This document shows positions 8,924 through 17,336 of a stretch of DNA of 22,638 nt, piece by piece. The translations under genes and the position numbers were made by a program. The notes under the pieces are model-generated. The model ran no database searches, had not been told where the DNA came from, and was given only the letters and a program-made list of their open reading frames with translations. This DNA comes from an uncultured Saprospiraceae bacterium (GTDB taxonomy: Bacteria; Bacteroidota; Bacteroidia; Chitinophagales; Saprospiraceae): contig CALCMV010000105.1 in NCBI GenBank assembly GCA_937967535.1, positions 1-22,638 of the forward strand, given 5' to 3'. How positions within the stretch are numbered: position 1 is the stretch's first letter; every line of letters begins with the position of its first letter.

Positions 8924-8956
8924 AGATGGCAGGCATCTTAAAAATGCCTGTCATCT
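8924..8956. terminator. Hairpin downstream of surface-protein gene 1
   Basis: Arms agatggcaggcat and atgcctgtcatct pair over 13 bp with one wobble and a 7-nt loop, starting 16 bp after the stop codon. No T-run follows on the plus strand. It may therefore act as a 3'-end stabiliser or a repeated hairpin rather than a textbook terminator. It is nearly identical to the hairpin at 2215-2245. Confidence 0.5.
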
Positions 8957-9008
8957 CACCCCAAATTATTAACCCGAAAAAGAAGATAGGATAGTTAGGT
9001 TTAATTTT

Positions 9009-9042
9009 AAAAAACCTACCGATAAAGTTCGGCGGGTTTTTT
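9009..9042 (-). terminator. Rho-independent terminator of the second helical-repeat gene
   Basis: Read on the minus strand, an A-run plus cccgccg pairs with cggtaggtttttt around an 8-nt loop (one wobble, one mismatch) and ends in a run of six T. The stem begins at the stop codon of the minus-strand gene at 9042, so the terminator is fused to the end of the coding region. Confidence 0.7.
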
Positions 9043-10451
9043 CATTTCAATATCTCCAACAAAAACGCTTGCGTAGAAGGATTTTTCTCCGCTTCTATTT
9101 CCTTTCTCAAAGACACTTTCGCAGCCTTATCATGCGGATTGACTTGTATTATTTTTCGGGATAATTTTATGATATTCAAATAATTAACGCGGTGCGGATT
9201 CGTGATTTTTTTTCTACGAATAAAAATTTCAAAACTATTCAGATGCGCTTCAAGGGCATCGTATTCTTCGAGTTCGAGGTAAATTTTGAGTAGCAAGTTT
9301 CTTGCATTCAAATTGAGAAATACATCATCGAATTTCACTTGTTGCAATTGCGAAATAGCTTTATCGTATTGTTTTCTACAGTAATGCAAGAAAGCCAAAT
9401 TATAGGCGAAACTATCCTTGCGATACTTTTTTTCGAGCTTTGATTCATAATTGTAAATGAAGCTTTTCACCCATTCAAATTCTTTCAACATCAAACCTGC
9501 CATCACGATGTTTTTGTACGTCCAACGCGACAAAAAACCATTCTCCAAAAACGCCCCTTGTTCCAATCCAACTTGGTATAAATCAAATAATTCACTCAAA
9601 AAAATCGTACCTTCATTTTTATTATTTTGGCGAATACAATGATTAATTACAATCAGAAAAATATCCCTCAACTCAGTACGGGGAAAGCCCTTGCCATAGC
9701 GCACAATACCGGATTTGAGTTGCTGAAAATGATGATTGTCACCTTCTTCAGAGAACATTTGATAACTGTGATAATAAAGAAAAATGGCAGGTATTTCCAA
9801 CAATTCAGGCTGCCTGTCTATCAACTTCAAAACATCATCCAACAAAGGCGACTGATGATGTTGTGTAGATAATCTATTCTGCATCAACAAGCTACAATTT
9901 TGCCGGAGCATAGTCGCGATAAAAAAATGGTGCAGCGTATCGTGGCAAGTTTGCATCCCCTGTTCGCCCTGTCGATTTTCTTCGATTTGATATTGATAGT
10001 TGATTTCTTGCAACATCGACATTCTAAATTGGTCGGCGGTACTATACGAAGGTGTTTTCTCTTGTCGGGCGTATGCTGTTTTGATAGTTTGGCGAAAGGA
10101 TTTAGAGAGTTTGCGTTGGCGGTATTGTTGAGCGAGGCAGAGATTTTTTGTGGCGACATCCTGCTGATACCATTCGATTGCCAAGAACTCTTCTGTGACT
10201 TGTAACAGCACATAGATCAGATGACGCATCTTGGCATCGTCATAAGGTTTTCCCGGAAACAGCTTTTCGTAGGTGTATTTTTTATCCAAGATATGCTCCA
10301 TATTTTGCCGGAGTGCAAAAGCAATATGCTCGTACAAGCCTAACACATCCGCACGAGTATTGTGATAAGGCGATGCCAAAAACTTGCCCAAACGCTCCAC
10401 TTCCTGCCCTGACAATGCCTCTAAAACTTCAATAAGACGACTTTTTTTCAT
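9042..10451 (-). CDS. Hypothetical helical-repeat (TPR-like) protein, module copy 2
   Basis: This is the paralogue of the product of 2247-3656, again exactly 469 residues and without signal peptide or membrane segment. Shared blocks run the full length: KSRLIE at the start, LASPYHNT, KSFRQT, LLEIPAI.LYYHSY, NHCIRQNN. From about residue 265 to the end the match is nearly continuous (LENGFLSRWTYKNIV, QLQQVKFDDVFLNLNARN, FEIFIRRKK). Conservation rises sharply toward the C-terminus, so either the C-terminal helical repeats carry the conserved function or gene conversion has acted there. It is divergent from the broken surface-protein gene at 10629 across 177 bp. The ORF is intact although its partner is interrupted. 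Function unknown. Confidence 0.85.
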   Translation of the reverse strand: MKKSRLIEVLEALSGQEVERLGKFLASPYHNTRADVLGLYEHIAFALRQNMEHILDKKYTYEKLFPGKPYDDAKMRHLIYVLLQVTEEFLAIEWYQQDVATKNLCLAQQYRQRKLSKSFRQTIKTAYARQEKTPSYSTADQFRMSMLQEINYQYQIEENRQGEQGMQTCHDTLHHFFIATMLRQNCSLLMQNRLSTQHHQSPLLDDVLKLIDRQPELLEIPAIFLYYHSYQMFSEEGDNHHFQQLKSGIVRYGKGFPRTELRDIFLIVINHCIRQNNKNEGTIFLSELFDLYQVGLEQGAFLENGFLSRWTYKNIVMAGLMLKEFEWVKSFIYNYESKLEKKYRKDSFAYNLAFLHYCRKQYDKAISQLQQVKFDDVFLNLNARNLLLKIYLELEEYDALEAHLNSFEIFIRRKKITNPHRVNYLNIIKLSRKIIQVNPHDKAAKVSLRKEIEAEKNPSTQAFLLEILK

Positions 10452-10556
10452 ATTTTTTTTACAAATAAAAATAACATTAATTTTATTTAAAAAACTGATA
10501 ATTAATAATTTATTTTTAATAAAAATAATTATTTAAATAACAAATCAACAATAATG

Positions 10557-10590
10557 TTTTTGAATGTGCAAATAAAATAATGGACTTTTG
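10557..10590 (+). promoter_or_regulatory. Probable promoter of surface-protein gene 2
   Basis: tttttg (10557-10562), a 20-bp spacer, then gacttttg (10583-10590). Boxes, spacing and surrounding bases mirror those before gene 1. The start codon is 39 bp downstream, against 66 bp in copy 1, so the promoter core is conserved while the leader length is not. Confidence 0.6.
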
Positions 10591-10628
10591 TAGCGTATTG
10601 AGTTTTTTAACGCTTAAAACATATTCAA

Positions 10629-11339
10629 ATGAAAAAATATCTGATACTGACGACCATACTTTACACGCTAATGATGCCTGAAATATTCGGGCAATGCCCA
10701 ACGAATAATACTATACTAACCTCTCAAGAACAAGTAGATGATTTTACTTTGAATTATCCGGGATGTACAGAGTTATTGGGCGATTTGTTGATTGAAGACA
10801 ACTTTACGACTCCCATTAATAATTTGAACGGCTTGACAGCTATCACAACTATAGCGGGTGAGCTACGAGTAGATGATAATGATGACTTAAACTCTCTTGA
10901 AGGTTTGGGAAATCTTAGTTCCGTTGCGTCAATTATTGTAAATGGTAATGAGTCGCTGACTACACTGGCAGGATTGGAAAATATCACAAGCGTAGCTGGT
11001 GATGTACATTTTACTCAATCTAATCTGGTAACACTCACAGGTTTGGAAAATCTCAGCTATGTAGGTGGCTCCTTATATATAGGTTCAAATGACTTGACCT
11101 CTCTCGCAGGCTTGGAGAGTCTGACCATAGTTGAAAATAATATGAACTTATCTGGTGGCAATTTTACATCTTTGACAGGTCTGGAAAATCTTAACGTCAT
11201 AGGAGAATCTTTGGATATATATTCACCTAATATACAGACCTTGGAAGGTCTGGAAAATCTAAATACTATAGGTAGTGCTTTAATTCTACATAGCAATGAT
11301 AACTTAAGGGAACACGAAGAAAATAATCTACCCGTCTGA
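10629..11339 (+). pseudogene. Surface-protein gene 2, N-terminal fragment (stopped inside an inserted element)
   Basis: These 236 residues have a signal peptide (MKKYLILTTILYTLMMPEIFG, cleavage before QCP), the same module header (CP...TSQEQVDDFTLNYPGCTE) and about eight L-domain-like repeats (LTGLENLSYVGGSLYI and similar). The last 11 residues (REHEENNLPV preceded by L) and the stop at 11337-11339 come from the element at 11308-11466. Removing the element and one copy of its TAA duplication restores NDNLTTLEGLENLNTFGG in frame with the ORF ending at 13760. The original gene therefore encoded about 989 residues with one L-domain module. As it stands, the product is an exported stub without the T9SS tail, so it should stay in the periplasm unless the stop is read through. 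Confidence 0.85.
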
Positions 11340-11466
11340 ATTGTTCTTTTTTTTATATGTTTCACTAAATTTTCCTTACGTAGCCCAGCTATGCGCGTCA
11401 AATTTAGCCAAACATATAAAAAAAATAACGGCTTCATTTGGGGTAGATTATTTTCTTCGTGTTCCC
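11308..11466. mobile_element. 159-bp palindromic element inserted in surface-protein gene 2
   Basis: The termini are perfect 26-bp inverted repeats, beginning gggaacacgaagaaaataat on the left, with the complement at 11441-11466. A second complementary block (atatgtttcactaaattt against aaatttagccaaacatat) lies further in, so most of the element is one long hairpin. TAA lies on both sides (11305-11307 and 11467-11469). Element plus one TAA is 162 bp, a multiple of three. It encodes no transposase. Confidence 0.85.
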
Positions 11467-13760
11467 TAACTACGTTAGAAGGTTTAGAAAATCTAAATAC
11501 TTTTGGTGGTGATTTAATAAGTATAATGAGCAATCCTAACTTAACTACACTGGCAGGATTGGAAAATATCACTTCAGCAGATTATATAAATATAGATGAT
11601 AATCAATCATTGGAGAACCTTGATGGATTATCAGGACTTTACTCACTGGTCAATATTGACATTGGGTATAATAACATGTTAACGAATATTTCCGGCTTGT
11701 CTAATCTTACTTCGGCAATATCCATATACATTTCAGGTAATTCATCATTAGAAAACCTTGACGGATTATCAGGACTTTCATCTTTGAATGGTCTTACTCT
11801 TGAGTTCAATGAAGCATTGACGGATATTTCCGGTTTAGAAAATATCTCTCCTGAATCTATTCAGAACCTATATATTGCAAATAACACAAATCTTTCTGCT
11901 TGTTCCGTGAATAGTATCTGTTACTTTTTGCTTGATTATGCTATCGAAGGAAGTATCTACTTAGAGGCTAATGCAGAAGGCTGTAATACCGAAGAAGAAA
12001 TCATTGAGGGCTGCATCCCTATCTGGGAATACGTTGTAGAGGGCAATATCTTCGCAGATTTCGATGAAAACTGTCTCCCCGACACCTCCGAAACGAGTTT
12101 GGCAAATTGGATAGTCAAGGTCGAAAATGCAGAAAACACTCGCTATGCCTATACTTATGATGATGGTGGCTACCTTGCTCCTGTGTATGCAGGCACCTAC
12201 AATGTCACCGCAATTCCTCCCAATTCGCTATGGGAAGATGTCTGTTCTGAAAGTGATATTGTGGTGTTGACACCGTTTAATAAGCGAGACACCATTGACT
12301 TTGGCGCAAGTACGAGTACATTTTGCCCATTGTTAGAAGTAGATATTACCGCCCCTTTTGTCCGTCGTTGCTTCGATTCCAACTACTATGTCAATTACTG
12401 CAACTCAGGCACAGCTACCGCCGAAAACGCCTACGTAGAAGTCCAACTCGACCCGTTTTTTACTTTTCAAAATTCAACTCTCGAAGGTCTTGATTTGGGT
12501 GAAAATTTGTATTCATTTGATTTAGGAAATATTGATATAGGCGAATGTGGCAACTTCCGAATTGATGTCCTCGTTGATTGCGATTCTACCGAATTGGGGC
12601 AGACGCATTGTGTAGAAGCACATATTTTCCCTGATTCCATTTGTACATCAGCCTTGCCGCTGTGGGATGGAGCGAGCATCGAAGTCAATGCAGCATGTGT
12701 AGGTGATTCCATCGAATTTGAAATCGAAAATGTTGGTACAGGCAATATGTCTGATTCGCTTGAGTACATTATTGTAGAGGATGACTTAATTTTTCAACGC
12801 ACCAATTTCCAACTCAACAGCGGCGACAACATTACTTTTTATCAGCAAGCCAATGGCGCATTTTACCGCCTCGAAGCCGAACAATCACCCGGACATCCCG
12901 GCAATAGTATGCCTTCCGTTTTCGTAGAAGGATGTGGTACAAATGATAATGGCGAAATCAGCATGGGCTTTGTGAATTACTATCTCTTGGATGAAGGCGA
13001 TGCTTTCGTATCCATTGATTGTCAGGAAAATGTAGGTTCGTATGACCCGAATGATAAGCAAGCCTTCCCAGTCGGTTATGGTGAACCGCATTACATCACT
13101 GACAGCACCGATTTAGAGTACCTGATTCGCTTTCAAAATACTGGAACAGATACCGCTTTCAACATCGTGATACGCGATACGATTAGCCTACATTTGGATA
13201 TGGAAACCTTGCGTCCGGGCGTAGCAAGTCACGATTATCGGTATGATATTGAGGCATCGAACATTGCCGTTTTTCATTTTGAAAATATCATGTTGCCTGA
13301 TAGTAATATCAATGAAGCTGCTTCGCATGGTTTTATCAAATTTAATATCGAACAAAAACAAAACAATCCCATCAACACACATATCATGAACGACGCAGCG
13401 ATATATTTCGATTTTAATGAGCCGATAATTACGAATACCGTTTTTCACACCATTGGCGAGAATTTTATGGGCTTTGTAACATCTATTATTACACCGCCGG
13501 GAGTGGAAGAAGCGGGCATTTCGGTCAATGTCTTCCCAAATCCATTTGACGAATACACCCGATTTGAAGTGCAAGGCGAAACGGTCAAAGAACTCCACCT
13601 AAGCCTGTATGACATGATGGGACGCGAAGTTCTTCAACAACAATCTACACATCAACAGCACCTCACCATGAAACGCAATAAGCTCACACCGGGCGTCTAT
13701 GTATTTCGCCTGATGGACGAAAAACAGCAATTAGCCACAGGGAAACTCATTATCAAATAA
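11391..13760 (+). pseudogene. Surface-protein gene 2, C-terminal fragment with T9SS sorting domain
   Basis: This 789-residue ORF is in the same frame as 10629-11339. Its first 25 residues (to SSCS) are read from the inserted element, so its ATG is not the ancestral start and it lacks a signal peptide. It continues the L-domain repeats (TTLEGLENLNTFGG...), then the Cys footer (LSACSVNSIC...GCNTEEEIIEGC), an SdrD_B/Cna-B-like domain (GNIFADFDENCLPDTSETSL), the YDPNDK domain and a complete type A sorting domain (VFPNPFDEY...TPGVYVFRLM). From the footer to the end it is highly similar to surface protein 1. Without readthrough of the single TGA at 11337 it should not be exported, so it is called a broken gene despite the long intact frame. 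Confidence 0.82.
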
Positions 13761-13795
13761 CTTGCGTTTCGCTAACTTTGGAGGTATTCGAGTAA

Positions 13796-13970
13796 TTGGA
13801 CTTTGGACAAAATGGGAACTAGGGAATTGGGAAATTAGGTTTACAATCATAACTCATTGATAATCAATTGAATGAATTTTATTAATAAAATAAAACATGT
13901 AATTAATTGTTTTTTGTAAAATTAAACCTAATTTTCCAGTTCCCTAATTCCCATTCTGTCCAAAGTCCAA
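13796..13970. repeat. Copy C of the miniature repeat family (complete palindrome)
   Basis: Ends ttggactttggac and gtccaaagtccaa are inverted repeats. Arms such as aattgggaaattaggttta and taaacctaattttccag extend the complementarity for about 60 bp per side around an AT-rich core. It is closest to copy B. No clear target duplication is seen. It begins 35 bp after the surface-protein gene 2 stop codon. Confidence 0.72.
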
Positions 13971-13975
13971 ATTAT

Positions 13976-14116
13976 AAATATTTTTATTTAATTTTTGTGA
14001 AAAACTAATTTTCAATAAAATAAAAAAATCTTGTCGCCTGACATTTTAAAAATCTATCAATACTCCACAAGTTATTGGGTGGCTTACTCGATGGACATTT
14101 TTAAAATATCAGGCGA
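13976..14116. repeat. AT-rich direct repeat (unit 1) ending in a cgcctgacatttt hairpin
   Basis: Bases 13976-14053 recur with few changes at 14246-14323, 270 bp further on. The unit ends in tcgcctgacattttaaaaat (14034-14053), which pairs at 19 of 20 positions with 14097-14116 around a 43-nt loop. Nothing coding is seen from 13761 to 14430. That gap holds copy C, this unit, its second copy and AT-rich sequence. Confidence 0.65.
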
Positions 14117-14245
14117 GATATACATGTATTTTTGTTTAAAAATTAAATAGTTATAAAATTTATTTTTAATAATAAGAAAAATATTCTACAAGAAAAATTC
14201 ATACACAACAAAGAAATACGTGTTAATTAATTTAAATTATTTTAT

Positions 14246-14390
14246 AAATATTTTTATTTAAATTTTGTAACAAATTAATTTTCAATAAAATAAAAAAACG
14301 TTGTCGCCTGACATTTTAAAAATGTCCGCCGACTCAAGCCACCGAAAAGATGTGAGCTATCGTCAAACATTTCTAAATGTCGGACGAGGC
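14246..14390. repeat. AT-rich direct repeat (unit 2) with related hairpin upstream of iorB-like gene
   Basis: This is the second copy of the unit at 13976-14053. Its hairpin arms (14306-14325 and 14367-14390, the latter ending gtcggacgaggc) are imperfect complements. The loop differs from that of unit 1. It ends 40 bp before the start codon at 14431, so any promoter of that gene must lie in or beside the repeat. Confidence 0.6.
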
Positions 14391-14430
14391 AAAATTAATC
14401 GTTCATCATTAAGCATTAATCATTACAAAT

Positions 14431-16686
14431 ATGTCTATTATAAAAACATCCATCGGCAGACGTTCATTTTTGAAATCGTCCGCAATTGCGGGAGGGGGTA
14501 TGATGTTGGGATTTAGTTGGTTAGCGTCTTGTCAATCTTCCAAAACGAAAGAAGAAATTCTCGCCATGCCCAAGGAATGGTTTGAGATGAATTCATATCT
14601 AAAAATCGGTGACAATGGTGTTGTGACCATTTTCGCACCTAATCCTGAATTTGGTCAAAACGTCCGTACTTCCATGCCTATGCTGGTCGCGGAGGAGTTG
14701 GATATGGATTGGAAAAAAGTCCTTGTCGAACAAGCAAATTATCATCCCGAAAAATATGGTTTCCAATTTACAGGTGGCAGTCGGGGCATTATGTCTCGTT
14801 GGGAACCGCTTCGTATGGCGGGTGCTACTGCCCGACAGATGTTGTGCGAAGCGGCAGCGCAAGCGTGGGAAGTTCCCATAGAAGAAATCACTACGAATGA
14901 AGGTATTTTACACCATAAAAAAAGCGGAAAATCAGCGAATTATGGAGAAATGGCTTCGGCTGCCGCAGCTATTCCCGTACCGGAAGAAGTGAAGTTGAAG
15001 GAAGTGAAAGATTTTAAAATCATTGGCAAATCACACAAAAATGTGGACGGTAAAAGCATCGTTACGGGCAAGCCGATGTTTGGCATTGACTATAATAAAG
15101 AAGGCATGTTAATCGCTATGCCTGTACATCCGCCTGCCTTCGGAATGACCCTCAAATCCATGGATGCCGAGTCCGTAAAATCCATGCCCGGTATCAAAGA
15201 TGTCGTGGCGATTAAGACCTACAAAAAGGGTTTTGAAAAAGGTGGTTTTGATGCCAACGCCTTCCCCGAAATAGTGGCAATAGTCGGCAATTCTACGTGG
15301 GAAGTCATGCAAGCCAAAAAGCAACTCAAGGTAGCATGGCAACCCACGCCGACGATTAGCGAAACTATCAAGGGGTTCAGAGGCGTAGTAACTAAAAACT
15401 ACCCCGCAGGCTTGGAATCATCTGAAAAACACCAAACACAAATGGCAGCCCTCGCCGCCAAACCGGGCAAGGTAGTCCGCAAAGATGGCAAGCCCGAAGC
15501 CGCCTTCAAAAATGCCGCGAAAGTGATTGAAAGAAGTTATTCTGCACCCTTTTTGGCGCATAATTCTATGGAGCCGATAAACACCTTCGCACACGTACAA
15601 GGCGATAAAGTGCAGATAGCCATACCTGTACAAATCCCCGGTTTTATCGTGCCAACTATAGCTGCAAGTTTAGACATTCCGGCGGAAAATATTGAGATGG
15701 AAATAACCCGTATGGGCGGTGGATTTGGTCGTAAAGCCTATGGTCATTATGCCGTAGAAGCGGCTTTGATTTCTAAGGAAGTCGGTGCGCCTGTGAAGTT
15801 GATATATAGTCGCGAAGATGATATGACCAATGGCATTTATCGCCCGACTTATCAAGCCACTTACCGCGCTGCCTTCGATGAGGATAACAAGCTGACGGCA
15901 CTGCACGTCAAAGCGGGAGGTATCCCCGAAAGTCCCTTGTTTGCCAACCGTTTTCCGGCTGGTGCGATTGATAATTATTTGGCAGAAGAATGGTCAATTG
16001 ATTCCAATATTACGATTGGTGCATTTCGTGCGCCGCGCTCCAATTTTATCGCAGGGGCAGAGCAATCTTTCTTAGATGAAATCGCGGAAGAAATGGGCAA
16101 AGACCCCATCGAATTTCGATTGGAACTCTTGAAACGCGCCAAAGAAAATCCGGTCGGCGAGGAAAATGATTATGATGCAGAACGCTATGCAGGTGTATTG
16201 GAATTGGTGAGAGAAAAATCCGATTGGGGGCGTAATCAGGCGAATGTGTATCGGGGCGTTTCGGCTTATTTTTGCCATAGTAGCTATGCAGCGCATGTCT
16301 TGGATATGACGCTGGAAGACGATAAACCTGTGGTGCAAAAAGTCACGACAGCCATAGATTGCGGTATCGTGGTGAATCCCGACGCAGCCATCAACATGGC
16401 AGAAGGTGCCATCACGGACGGCGTAGGCAATGCTTTTTTCGGAGAATTGACCTTCAAAGACGGCGTGCCTACGAAGAAAAATTTTGACACTTATCGAATG
16501 ATTAGAATGAGGGAAGCACCGAAGGAAATTGATGTGCATTTTGTACAAAATGAAATCAAACCTACGGGTATGGGCGAACCGCCTTTCCCGCCGATTTTTG
16601 GCGCAGTCGCCAATGCCATGTATAAAGCCACCGGCAAGCGGCAGTATGACCAACCGTTTCTTGGGAAGAAAGAGGTGCTTGGGTGA
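14431..16686 (+). CDS. Xanthine dehydrogenase-family molybdopterin-binding large subunit, IorB-like, Tat-exported
   Basis: This is a 751-residue large subunit of a molybdenum hydroxylase, closest in style to the beta subunit of isoquinoline 1-oxidoreductase and related aldehyde/N-heterocycle oxidoreductases. The N-terminus carries a Tat signal (GRRSFLK, residues 9-15) and a hydrophobic stretch ending in a lipobox (LASC, Cys34), so periplasmic export and lipid anchoring are likely. Family motifs are GGGFGR (429-434) followed by SREDD, AIDCGIVVNPDAAINMAEGA, and GMGEPPFPP with the presumed catalytic Glu716. Length is normal. These proteins normally work with a small subunit carrying two [2Fe-2S] clusters, and none is encoded on either side. 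The substrate cannot be read from sequence. The start at 14431 is fixed by the Tat signal. A terminator follows, so it is probably monocistronic. Confidence 0.92.
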   Translation: MSIIKTSIGRRSFLKSSAIAGGGMMLGFSWLASCQSSKTKEEILAMPKEWFEMNSYLKIGDNGVVTIFAPNPEFGQNVRTSMPMLVAEELDMDWKKVLVEQANYHPEKYGFQFTGGSRGIMSRWEPLRMAGATARQMLCEAAAQAWEVPIEEITTNEGILHHKKSGKSANYGEMASAAAAIPVPEEVKLKEVKDFKIIGKSHKNVDGKSIVTGKPMFGIDYNKEGMLIAMPVHPPAFGMTLKSMDAESVKSMPGIKDVVAIKTYKKGFEKGGFDANAFPEIVAIVGNSTWEVMQAKKQLKVAWQPTPTISETIKGFRGVVTKNYPAGLESSEKHQTQMAALAAKPGKVVRKDGKPEAAFKNAAKVIERSYSAPFLAHNSMEPINTFAHVQGDKVQIAIPVQIPGFIVPTIAASLDIPAENIEMEITRMGGGFGRKAYGHYAVEAALISKEVGAPVKLIYSREDDMTNGIYRPTYQATYRAAFDEDNKLTALHVKAGGIPESPLFANRFPAGAIDNYLAEEWSIDSNITIGAFRAPRSNFIAGAEQSFLDEIAEEMGKDPIEFRLELLKRAKENPVGEENDYDAERYAGVLELVREKSDWGRNQANVYRGVSAYFCHSSYAAHVLDMTLEDDKPVVQKVTTAIDCGIVVNPDAAINMAEGAITDGVGNAFFGELTFKDGVPTKKNFDTYRMIRMREAPKEIDVHFVQNEIKPTGMGEPPFPPIFGAVANAMYKATGKRQYDQPFLGKKEVLG

Positions 16687-16712
16687 TTGGTGGCTTGGAA
16701 AGATACTTGAAG

Positions 16713-16751
16713 AAGTGCCGAACTCCTGACTTGGGGTTTGGTGCTTTTTTT
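16713..16751 (+). terminator. Rho-independent terminator after the iorB-like gene
   Basis: Arms aagtgccgaactcc and ggggtttggtgctt can pair over 14 positions counting G-U wobbles, with a 6-nt loop. A run of T follows. It begins 27 bp past the stop codon. Confidence 0.75.
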
Positions 16752-16898
16752 ATGGGGGCGTAACGTCTCGTATAGCTTTGGAGCGATTACGAAGATAATC
16801 ACAAGGAATCTATCAAAGGATTCATTAAATTTACAGTCTCTTGGTGTTTGAAAATTTTATTTGATAATTTTGAATATGAAATATTGATTTTGGAAATG

Positions 16899-17117
16899 TA
16901 TCTTGATAATATCATGTTCGATTTTTATATAATATAATTGGCATTTTGCTCTTGAATTTGGGCTAAAACTCGTCAGACATTTTCAAAATTTACCGATGAT
17001 GTCATATTTTTCCAGCAATGTTTAAATGTCAGACGAGTTTTAGCCCAAATTCGGAAAAAATATCCCGTGTTAAACACAAGCATATTTTTATTTTTAAAAC
17101 ATGATATTGTCAAGGTA
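16899..17117. repeat. Nested inverted repeats: strong gctaaaactcgtc hairpin within an outer 20-bp repeat
   Basis: The inner arms 16954-16982 and 17024-17052 are 29 bp each with one mismatch (core ggctaaaactcgtc / gacgagttttagcc). They share the cgtcngacattt motif with the hairpins at 14034 and 14306. An outer pair (16899-16918 and 17098-17117, 18 of 20 matching) frames it, which suggests a 219-bp composite element. No gene is seen between 16687 and 17336. Besides this and the terminator, 16752-16898 shows nothing recognisable. Confidence 0.6.
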
Positions 17118-17118
17118 T

Positions 17119-17306
17119 CTGGACTTTGGATATTGGGGAATTCGGAAATTTGGTATTAGGTGAATTGTTTTTTATCAAATAATTATAAAATTAAGTTAAT
17201 TGAATATTTTTTTATTTTAATAAAAATTAAACAACTGATAATCAATTACTTACGATTTAAAACCGAATTTCCCAGTTACCCAATTTCCAAAATATCCAAA
17301 GTCCAG
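17119..17306. mobile_element. Copy D of the miniature repeat family, complete with 7-bp flanking duplication
   Basis: This 188-bp element runs from ctggactttggatatt to aatatccaaagtccag, with 16-bp perfect terminal inverted repeats and further complementarity inside. AAGGTAT precedes it (17112-17118) and follows it (17307-17313), a perfect 7-bp direct repeat as left by transposition. There is no ORF. It is nearly identical to the part of copy E visible at 22501. It ends 30 bp before the cupin start codon. Confidence 0.82.
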
Positions 17307-17336
17307 AAGGTATTACGGATGTAAAAAATATTTTTT

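Noticed and set aside
11391..11465. ATG at 11391 as a true start of an independent 789-aa protein
   Set aside because: The first 25 residues come from the inserted palindromic element and the product would lack a signal peptide though it has a T9SS tail; it is the 3' part of a split gene.
13761..14430. CRISPR array or small RNA cluster in the repeat-rich gap
   Set aside because: Repeats are only two units 270 bp apart plus inverted repeats; there is no regular repeat-spacer pattern and no cas gene.
14301..14516. 71-codon frame upstream of the iorB-like gene
   Set aside because: It is read through a hairpin repeat and then out of frame into the iorB-like gene; no protein features.
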